Shown: piece by piece, positions 15,157 to 20,190 of the stretch
Layout: each line of letters begins with the position of its first letter
How positions within the stretch are numbered: the stretch's first letter is position 1
Assembly (NCBI GenBank): GCA_902795755.1
Contig: CADBMO010000100.1
Coordinates: 1 to 20,190 of the forward strand
Direction of reading: 5' to 3'
Length of the DNA stretch: 20,190 nucleotides
From: an uncultured Erysipelotrichaceae bacterium
Lineage (GTDB): Bacteria; Bacillota_I; Bacilli_A; RF39; UBA660
Translations under genes and position numbers: made by a program
The notes under the pieces: model-generated
Seen by the model: only the letters and a program-made list of their open reading frames with translations
Told to the model about the DNA's origin: nothing
Databases searched by the model: none

Positions 15157-15948
15157 ATGGGAGAATTAATTTTTGGACTATTAATAATTATTGGGATTAT
15201 CATATTAGTTTCAATAAAACAGATCAATCAATATGAAAGAGGTATTAAGTTTACTCTTGGTAAATTTAGTAAAATAATGAATCCAGGATGGAGACTAGTA
15301 ATACCTATATTTCAAAGCTACAGAAAGGTAGATATAAGAACTAAGGCAGTAGATGTTCCGGAGCAAGATGTAATTACTAAGGATAACGTATCGGTTAGAA
15401 TAAACGCAGTTATATATTATAAGGTGTTTGATGCATCAAAAGCTGTACTTGAAGTAGAAAACTTCTATTTTGCAGTAGGACAACTTGCACAAACTACCAT
15501 GCGTAACGCAGTAGGTTCTGTATCACTAGATGAATTATTATCTGAAAGAGAAAAAATATCTACTGAAATTTGTACAATAATTGATAAAGCTACTGATCCA
15601 TGGGGAATAAAGGTAGAAAACGTTGAATTAAAAGACATTTCATTACCTGAGGAAATGAAAAGGGTAATTGCCCGCGTTGCAGAGGCTGAAAGAGAAAAAG
15701 AAGCTGTTATTACTAAAGCAAAAGGTGAGGTAGAAGCATCTGAAAACTTAGCAAAGGCAGCAACTATGATGTCATCTACTCCAGGGGCAATGCATTTAAG
15801 AACATTATCTACGTTATCTGATATTTCATCTGATCAAAGTAATACCATAGTTATGGCTTTACCAATTGAAGTACTTGAAAGCTTTAAAGGTAAAGCATCA
15901 GATGAGACAATAAAAAAACTAGTTGATAAAGCAAATAAAAAGAAATAG
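15157..15948 (+). CDS. Slipin / stomatin-like SPFH-domain membrane protein
   Basis: A 263-residue membrane scaffold protein of the slipin branch. It has an N-terminal hydrophobic hairpin (about residues 4-21), the SPFH core beginning with NQYERGIKFTLGKFSKIMNPGWR, then DVPEQDVITKDNVSVRINAVIYYKV, and a C-terminal helical region with VAEAEREKEAVITKAKGEVEASENLAKAA and SNTIVMALPIEVL near the end. Length and order match bacterial slipins. These proteins form membrane-associated oligomers. They are often encoded beside an NfeD-type protein, and none is present here. GGAGG precedes the start. A convergent terminator begins before the stop codon. Confidence 0.93.
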   Translation: MGELIFGLLIIIGIIILVSIKQINQYERGIKFTLGKFSKIMNPGWRLVIPIFQSYRKVDIRTKAVDVPEQDVITKDNVSVRINAVIYYKVFDASKAVLEVENFYFAVGQLAQTTMRNAVGSVSLDELLSEREKISTEICTIIDKATDPWGIKVENVELKDISLPEEMKRVIARVAEAEREKEAVITKAKGEVEASENLAKAATMMSSTPGAMHLRTLSTLSDISSDQSNTIVMALPIEVLESFKGKASDETIKKLVDKANKKK

Positions 15949-15966
15949 TTTTAACTATTTCTTTTT
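15937..15966. terminator. Bidirectional terminator between convergent genes
   Basis: A 14-base arm (AAAAAGAAATAGTT, 15937-15950) pairs perfectly with 15953-15966 around a TT spacer. The A-rich and T-rich ends provide U-tracts on both strands. The slipin stop and the stop of the minus-strand gene lie within it. Confidence 0.85.
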
Positions 15967-16622
15967 ATTATCTTTCTTATTTCTTCGCTATTTTTATCTT
16001 TATATTTATAGTAAACATCTGCAAATATTTTAGGAGTAAATTCTTCTTTTCCTTGTAGCTTTAATTCTTCTTCAAATATATCAATTCCTATATCTTTAGG
16101 TAAGTATCTTTTAACTTCTTCAAAAACCGCGGTGTATGTTCTATGCCATAAATCATATTTACCAATTAATTTAGCTTCCTCTTCTGTTAAATAGCCAATA
16201 GGAAGATTTTTAAGTTTTTGTATTTTTTCACCTTGTTCAAATATTTCATATATTTGTTCTTCAGTTAGTGGGTTAGTAATTGAACGCTTATAATCAAGTA
16301 AGAATTTACTAGCGTTATCATTATTAATTTTTTTAATAGTATCTTCTTCACTAAACCATTCAAACTTATCCACTAATAATTTAGCACTCTTATTGCTAAT
16401 AGGTCTAATACAAAAATAATAACGTTCTTCTTTATTTTCATCACTATATGGCCAAAAATCATTGTTTTTAAAATAATTAGTAATAATTGAATTAAGATAA
16501 TCTTTTAATAATTTTTTATCATCTATATCACTAATAATATATGGAAGATCATATATACCATTTTCTTTTATAACTAATATACCTTCCGTTGTTTTATTTT
16601 TAATAAAAAAGTGCATTCTCAT
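15951..16622 (-). CDS. Hypothetical protein coupled to a SAM-binding protein gene
   Basis: A 223-residue soluble protein without membrane segments or Cys clusters. The N-terminal half (residues 1-90) has an alternating strand pattern with an RYYFCIRPISN segment and a WFSEED segment that loosely recalls Nudix-type strands. The Nudix box itself is absent, so I do not make that call. The C-terminal half is helical and charged (LTEEQIYEIFEQGEKIQKL, YLTEEEAKLIGKYDLWHRTY). Its start codon shares a base with the upstream stop (TAATG) and is preceded by AAGGTGA, so it is translationally coupled to the 311-residue protein. That pairing suggests the two act together. Function unknown. Confidence 0.75.
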   Translation of the reverse strand: MRMHFFIKNKTTEGILVIKENGIYDLPYIISDIDDKKLLKDYLNSIITNYFKNNDFWPYSDENKEERYYFCIRPISNKSAKLLVDKFEWFSEEDTIKKINNDNASKFLLDYKRSITNPLTEEQIYEIFEQGEKIQKLKNLPIGYLTEEEAKLIGKYDLWHRTYTAVFEEVKRYLPKDIGIDIFEEELKLQGKEEFTPKIFADVYYKYKDKNSEEIRKIIKRNS

Positions 16623-17557
16623 TATTTCACCTTCTTTTCATATAAAAGTATAGCATCTTTTATATCATTATCTTTAAATTTGATACCAGTTGTACCAATA
16701 AAATTTATTATATCTAAATTATAGTCTTTAAATACTTTAAATGTTTCATCAAGATTATAAATTGGTCCCCAGTCATCTATATATTTTGTATTTCTTTTAG
16801 TTTTATATAAATAACATACAAGCATTTTCCCATTATTATTTAAATTATCTTTTATATTATCAAAGATTATTTTAAAATCGTCGATAGTATAGTAGGTACC
16901 AATATTAGATAACCATATATTATCATATGTTTTAGCAACACTTACCTTAGATAAATCCCCAATTATAAACTTTATATTTAATTTTTTTATTATATCTCTG
17001 ATCTTTAAATAAGATTCTTCATCTTTTAAATAAGTATTTGAACATATTATCTCATCGTTATTACCTTCATCCATTTCAAATAATCTATCCCTTATCTTTT
17101 TTTTAGGATATGTTTGAAATAATTCATCCCATATTAAATATGATTCATAATCAAGTAATCTTAACGTATCTTTTAATTTATCAAATGACTCACTATTAAA
17201 TACTTTATTATTATCTTTAAATGTTGATGGAAAGTTTTTATATCTAAAAAATTCTAAAAATTCATCATAATTAAGTGTCATTATTGCGGCACGTTTTAAA
17301 TAATAATAAAACTTAGTATATGGATTTATATCCACTACCGTTATGTCATTACATCCATAAAAACAAGCATTTATCGCTTGATCAGCAGATGAACCCGTTG
17401 TTAAAAGTGATTTGTTTTTTAAATTAAAATGATTTATATAACCATCAATGTTTTCAGTTGCAAATGGATAAATAAATTTAAATCTATTATTATCACTTAA
17501 AATCATGCCATCACATTGCATTATGATATCACGTTCTACCTTACTAAAATTTTCCAT
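16622..17557 (-). CDS. DUF3419-like SAM-binding transferase-fold protein
   Basis: A 311-residue protein with a Rossmann-type SAM site. SLLTTGSSADQAINACFYGC is a glycine-rich motif I equivalent, followed by DITVVDINPYTKFYYYLKRAAI, where the acidic end of strand two and the Asn-Pro match DUF3419/BtaA-like proteins (SAM:diacylglycerol aminocarboxypropyl transferase relatives). Later strands are YDNIWLSNIGTYY and NNNGKMLVCYLY. Whether it methylates or transfers a carboxypropyl group cannot be read from the sequence. The start is the ATG after AAGGGGTGCTACT. An ATG 24 bases upstream overlaps the predicted transcription start and is rejected. It is the first gene of a two-gene minus-strand operon and is divergent from the 592-residue gene. 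Confidence 0.65.
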   Translation of the reverse strand: MENFSKVERDIIMQCDGMILSDNNRFKFIYPFATENIDGYINHFNLKNKSLLTTGSSADQAINACFYGCNDITVVDINPYTKFYYYLKRAAIMTLNYDEFLEFFRYKNFPSTFKDNNKVFNSESFDKLKDTLRLLDYESYLIWDELFQTYPKKKIRDRLFEMDEGNNDEIICSNTYLKDEESYLKIRDIIKKLNIKFIIGDLSKVSVAKTYDNIWLSNIGTYYTIDDFKIIFDNIKDNLNNNGKMLVCYLYKTKRNTKYIDDWGPIYNLDETFKVFKDYNLDIINFIGTTGIKFKDNDIKDAILLYEKKVK

Positions 17558-17583
17558 AGTAGCACCCCTTAAAATTGCCATAT

Positions 17584-17612
17584 ATAATATAATAAATATA
17601 CCATTTTGTCAA
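17584..17612 (-). promoter_or_regulatory. Promoter of the SAM-binding/unknown gene pair
   Basis: On the minus strand TTGACA (17607-17612) and TATTAT (17584-17589) are spaced by 17 bases. The predicted transcript starts near 17577, just upstream of the AAGGGG ribosome site, which fixes the start codon at 17557. Confidence 0.75.
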
Positions 17613-17618
17613 ATTTAA

Positions 17619-17647
17619 TTGATTTTATAATTCAAATATGATAGTAT
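17619..17647 (+). promoter_or_regulatory. Candidate promoter of the 592-residue gene
   Basis: TTGATT (17619-17624) and TAGTAT (17642-17647, preceded by TGA) are separated by 17 bases. The match is partial, and a TATAAA three bases further is an alternative -10. It is divergent from, and only seven bases away from, the -35 of the minus-strand promoter. Confidence 0.45.
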
Positions 17648-17668
17648 AAACATCACCGGAGGTTTTGT

Positions 17669-19447
17669 ATGAAAAACATTTTATTATTTGATAAGGAACA
17701 ATATATAAAAAATATTACTGGAATTGATTTAAAAAGTTATAAATTTGATAATGATGTTTATAAATATGCGTCTAATGTGATTTATGATATCTTAAATAAA
17801 CATGCTATTTTTAAGGGTGGATTTTTAAATGCGTTTAAAGTTGCATTAACAGAAATAACACATTGTTATTGGGACTATGATGAAGATACGGATCCATTAA
17901 CAAAGAATTTAGCAATTATGATGAAATCTGATGCAGGGACAGGTTTTACAATGCACTTTGATAATGGTGTAATTAGTTTTAATTCAATGTTTGATAATAA
18001 ATATATTGACGCCTACAGTAAAGATATTAGATTAGTATTTAATAAGGTTATTTGTGACTATTTGTCTAAAGATAAAAATATTATTGTAAAACAATTTTTG
18101 CATGAAATGGATAAATATGCTAAAAAAATAGAAAAAAGTAAATCTAATTCACAAGATAAGCTAATGCGTGTTATGAGATTAAAAGAAAACTTAGAGAAAA
18201 AGCCAAGTTTTAATGTGCCGGATTATGAATTAAAAGATATAAATAGAGGTAATGTAGAAATTGATTATATGGGAAGAAAAATTAAAGTTGATGAAAATTC
18301 GATTAATAATTCAATATACACAAATAATATGCATCCATTTCATTATAGTGATCATCAATATATATACAGCTTAATCAGTGATTTTGAATATTCGTTAAAA
18401 CGATTTAAAGTTTTTCCATATAACCGTAATAATAATAAATACCCAATTTATTGTTGGGCACATTTTAACGACATGCTTTTGGAAAAATCAACTGCAGATG
18501 AAAAAACATGTATAGAAGCTCATGTTGATATGGATATACCAAACGAAATAATTAAATTAACAGATGCATATGAAAAGTATATAAAACCGTTAAAATTTTG
18601 TTTTGATCCAGATGGGATAATAACACTAAAAACATATCATAGAGAATCTTATGATCCAGAAAATTGTTATGATAAAAAACATAGAAATCTCTATGATCAT
18701 AATAAAATTAATTATAATCCATATACTTTAACTAGAATGCCTAGTTTTACACTTAAGGTTGATAACAATGGCGAGGATGTAATTAATAGTCTTAGTAATC
18801 AAATAAGTAGGATAAAAGGTTTGATAGACAAAGCAAAAAATGTAAAATTAAGTGTACCTAAAAGTAGTGATACGAAAATTATAGAGGCACTAAAAAACAC
18901 TTTTGAAAATGATTACGTTAGTAAATATGATGATGTTAATATTAATTTTAATGATAATACCGGAATAGTTATTCAAACTTCAAATATATCCACTATAGAA
19001 AACTCTTTATTTGGTTGGTGTTTTAACTTAGAAAGATTATTAAAAAACTTAACAAAATTATTAGATATGTATAAAAACTATTTAAATGATGTTTTTGAAT
19101 GTGGTTATAGAGTAGATAAGGTTGCTGAACTATGGGATATGTATTCTAAACGTATTTTATTAAAATATAAATACGATAAATTATCTGAATTGCAAGAAAG
19201 TAATGAAAAAAATATTAAATATTGTGACCAAGTAATAGAAAAATTAAATAGTGTAATACCTACTGGTTTTAATGTTGATGGACCAGTTATAAAGCCAGAA
19301 AATAAGATATCTGCTAAGCCTGGGGATAAAACGACGTTTTTAAATGAAGGCGTTGGTTATAGTGATTTATGCCAAGCGTATGATTATTATCCTAACAGAA
19401 CGGTTAATGTGAAAAAAGAAAGTAAAAATCCCAAAATAATAAAATAA
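17669..19447 (+). CDS. Large hypothetical protein, no recognised domain
   Basis: A 592-residue, soluble, Asn/Lys/Asp/Tyr-rich protein that I do not recognise. No signal peptide, membrane segment, Walker motif or metal cluster is seen. The N-terminal third is helical (KYASNVIYDILNKHAIF, FLNAFKVALTEITHCYWDYD). The middle (about 225-360) holds His/Tyr-rich stretches such as HPFHYSDHQYIYSLISDFEY. A helical segment (about 380-400) and a later coiled-coil-like section with NLERLLKNLTKLLDMYKNY follow. The C-terminus is extended and Lys-rich. GGAGG sits six to seven bases before the ATG, and a terminator follows the stop, so it is a complete single-gene unit. The setting (beside a toxin-antitoxin pair and a tRNA, divergent from a SAM-enzyme pair) suggests an accessory role. 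Base composition is even more A/T-rich than the scp operon. Confidence 0.72.
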   Translation: MKNILLFDKEQYIKNITGIDLKSYKFDNDVYKYASNVIYDILNKHAIFKGGFLNAFKVALTEITHCYWDYDEDTDPLTKNLAIMMKSDAGTGFTMHFDNGVISFNSMFDNKYIDAYSKDIRLVFNKVICDYLSKDKNIIVKQFLHEMDKYAKKIEKSKSNSQDKLMRVMRLKENLEKKPSFNVPDYELKDINRGNVEIDYMGRKIKVDENSINNSIYTNNMHPFHYSDHQYIYSLISDFEYSLKRFKVFPYNRNNNKYPIYCWAHFNDMLLEKSTADEKTCIEAHVDMDIPNEIIKLTDAYEKYIKPLKFCFDPDGIITLKTYHRESYDPENCYDKKHRNLYDHNKINYNPYTLTRMPSFTLKVDNNGEDVINSLSNQISRIKGLIDKAKNVKLSVPKSSDTKIIEALKNTFENDYVSKYDDVNINFNDNTGIVIQTSNISTIENSLFGWCFNLERLLKNLTKLLDMYKNYLNDVFECGYRVDKVAELWDMYSKRILLKYKYDKLSELQESNEKNIKYCDQVIEKLNSVIPTGFNVDGPVIKPENKISAKPGDKTTFLNEGVGYSDLCQAYDYYPNRTVNVKKESKNPKIIK

Positions 19448-19471
19448 ACCAAAACATGGTTTATTTTTTTT
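19441..19471. terminator. Convergent terminator between the 592-residue gene and the toxin gene
   Basis: The arm at 19441-19451 (AAAATAAACCA) pairs with 19457-19467 around AAACA, with a T-run to 19471 on the plus strand and T-rich sequence on the minus strand. Both stop codons are inside or touch it. Confidence 0.8.
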
Positions 19472-19739
19472 CATAATGTGTCCACATAGAAATAATATGT
19501 ATTTCTTTATTTATTTCATCTACGGTATATATTATTCTATGCTCTCTATTTATTCTTCTTGAGTAATATCCATTTAATTTACCAACCAACTTTTCGTAAG
19601 ATGGTGGGTAATAAAATGGATTATTAAGCATTATATCTAGTATCTTTTTACAGGACTTTTCAAGATTAGAACTTTTTAATTTTCTTTTATCTTTAATAGC
19701 AGACTTAGAAAATAATATTTTATAATTACCATTCTTCAT
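19461..19739 (-). CDS. yoeB: Txe/YoeB-family toxin, ribosome-dependent mRNA interferase
   Basis: A 92-residue RelE-fold toxin. The hallmark segment KLNGYYSRRINREHRIIYTV and the C-terminal SMWTHYEK match the YoeB/Txe family. By position, E49, R62, H67-R68 and the final H88-Y89 correspond to the residues needed for mRNA cleavage on the ribosome, so the toxin appears intact. The start is taken as the ATG at 19739; an ATG at 19748 in the same frame is possible. It overlaps the antitoxin gene by 14 bases, which is usual for this pair and couples translation. The neighbour is a YefM/Phd-type antitoxin, as expected. A terminator overlaps the stop. Confidence 0.92.
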   Translation of the reverse strand: MKNGNYKILFSKSAIKDKRKLKSSNLEKSCKKILDIMLNNPFYYPPSYEKLVGKLNGYYSRRINREHRIIYTVDEINKEIHIISMWTHYEKK

Positions 19740-19983
19740 TTGAGTCATATTCTTCTGCGACTGCCCAATCTTCACTTTCATTTATGTCTTTAATATTATC
19801 AACGTATCCTGGTATACTAGATAAATAAAGTGTTTCTTCAATTCCACGCCATTCTTCTTCTGATATCAATACAGCATTTTCACCTTTGTTATTTACAATA
19901 GTTACAGGATTAAATCCAGTATTAACATCTTTTACTAATTGGTATAAATTTTGTCTTGCATTTGTAATATTAATAGTTGTCAT
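19726..19983 (-). CDS. yefM: YefM/Phd-family antitoxin
   Basis: An 85-residue antitoxin. The N-terminal DNA-binding Phd/YefM fold is evident (TTINITNARQNLYQLVKDVN, then PVTIVNNKGENAVLISEEEW). The C-terminal part is acidic (residues 55-85, ending DSNEEW) and would wrap and neutralise the toxin. The ATG at 19983 is chosen because GAGGTGG lies five bases upstream; a GTG nine bases earlier sits inside that site. It is the first gene of the toxin-antitoxin operon and, in this family, represses its own promoter, which here carries a palindrome between -35 and -10. Confidence 0.92.
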   Translation of the reverse strand: MTTINITNARQNLYQLVKDVNTGFNPVTIVNNKGENAVLISEEEWRGIEETLYLSSIPGYVDNIKDINESEDWAVAEEYDSNEEW

Positions 19984-20001
19984 AATAACCACCTCGAGTA
20001 A

Positions 20002-20030
20002 ATTATAACGTACTTTAAAACGTACGTCAA
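20002..20030 (-). promoter_or_regulatory. Autoregulated promoter/operator of the toxin-antitoxin operon
   Basis: On the minus strand TTGACG (20025-20030) and TATAAT (20002-20007) are 17 bases apart, close to a perfect sigma-70 type promoter. An inverted repeat spans 20008-20027 (ACGTAC at 20008-20013 and GTACGT at 20022-20027) in the spacer and -35. YefM-type repressors are known to bind palindromes with a GTAC core, so this is a convincing operator. Confidence 0.85.
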
Positions 20031-20084
20031 GCTTTAATTACATTATTATTATTATATATGTTTTTATTTAAGAAAAATGTCAAA

Positions 20085-20111
20085 TAAAAAAACTCAAGAG
20101 TATCTTGAGTT
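20085..20111 (-). terminator. Terminator of the tRNA-Leu gene
   Basis: On the minus strand, ten bases after the CCA end, AACTCAAGA (right arm 20103-20111) pairs with TCTTGAGTT (left arm 20091-20099) around a three-base loop and runs into a T-tract (complement of 20086-20092). The rest of the gap to the antitoxin promoter is plain A/T-rich sequence. Confidence 0.85.
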
Positions 20112-20120
20112 ATTTTTATA

Positions 20121-20190
20121 TGGTACCGGTAGTCGGGCTTGAACCGACACGGTATTACTACCACTAGATTTTGAGTCTAGCGCGTCTACC
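20121..20190 (-). tRNA. tRNA-Leu (CAA), 5' end beyond the window
   Basis: On the minus strand the CCA end (20121-20123) is genomically encoded. Above it are the 3' acceptor strand TACCGGT, a T-arm GTCGG/CCGAC around TTCAAGC, and a long variable arm GGTA-GTAA-TACC typical of class II tRNA. The anticodon stem is CTAGA/TCTAG around loop CTCAAAA, which gives anticodon CAA (20171-20173). The class II variable arm and anticodon fit leucine. Part of the D-arm and the 5' acceptor strand lie outside the window. Confidence 0.93.

Noticed and set aside
15951..16622. Nudix hydrolase call for the 223-residue protein
   Set aside because: The strand pattern is only suggestive, and the Nudix box with its conserved Glu residues is missing.
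20121..20190. tRNA-Leu 3' end as an integration site for the accessory block
   Set aside because: I found no second copy of the tRNA 3' end and no integrase in the window. It stays possible only if a repeat lies outside.
1..20190. Mycoplasma-type code (UGA read as Trp)
   Set aside because: Long genes contain TGG for Trp and no in-frame TGA, and TGA ends two genes (at 359 and 7194) right at overlapping starts.
1..20190. CRISPR arrays, insertion sequences or riboswitches
   Set aside because: No spaced direct repeats, transposase frames or terminal inverted repeats were found. The leaders are short, with no structured aptamer-like region visible.

Overview
The window looks like chromosome from an AT-rich, low-GC Gram-positive lineage. 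A wall-reduced or uncultured member of Bacilli/Erysipelotrichia (for example the RF39-type gut lineages) fits best. The basis is very A/T-biased codon use (roughly 30% G+C by eye), GGAGG- or GGTGAT-type ribosome binding sites, TATAAT promoters often of the extended TGn type, and the gene families present. Long frames contain no in-frame TGA and TGG is used for Trp, so UGA is a stop and the Mycoplasma code does not apply. Taxonomy is inference.

Region 1 (1-11281) is a Gram-positive type IV secretion/conjugation-type locus entered from the left edge. In order it holds a PrgI-like membrane protein, a VirB4 split into a separate N-terminal domain protein and an ATPase protein, and a terminator. 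A second unit follows: a small YkgJ-type Cys-cluster protein, a giant membrane-anchored protein, and two paralogous lipoproteins. The giant protein has a GC-rich Ala/Gly repeat and what look like four different peptidoglycan-acting domains (SpoIID-like, NlpC/P60, SleB-like, M23). A VirD4/TraG coupling ATPase with a repetitive, acidic tail follows behind its own promoter, which overlaps a perfect 13-bp inverted repeat. No relaxase, integrase or attachment repeat is visible, and the right side runs into housekeeping genes. The system is therefore either the end of an integrated element or a chromosomally fixed secretion machine.

Region 2 (11282-15966) is housekeeping: a minimal rhodanese, RmuC, an 87-residue unknown, a convergent RNHCP-type zinc-ribbon protein, and an scpA-scpB operon that continues into a small exported basic protein and a slipin (SPFH) protein. 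Compact hairpin terminators separate the units. In one case the next gene's promoter lies inside the terminator.

Region 3 (15951-20190) looks accessory. A minus-strand pair (a DUF3419-like SAM-binding protein and a translationally coupled unknown) is divergent from an unrecognised 592-residue protein. A YefM/YoeB-type toxin-antitoxin operon follows, with a palindrome inside a near-consensus promoter. Last is the 3' part of tRNA-Leu(CAA) with its terminator, cut by the window edge.

No stretch longer than 300 bases lacks a gene. The largest gaps (about 75-110 bases) are described as promoters and terminators. The most unusual item is the four-domain, cysteine-rich murein hydrolase and its twin lipoproteins inside a secretion locus.
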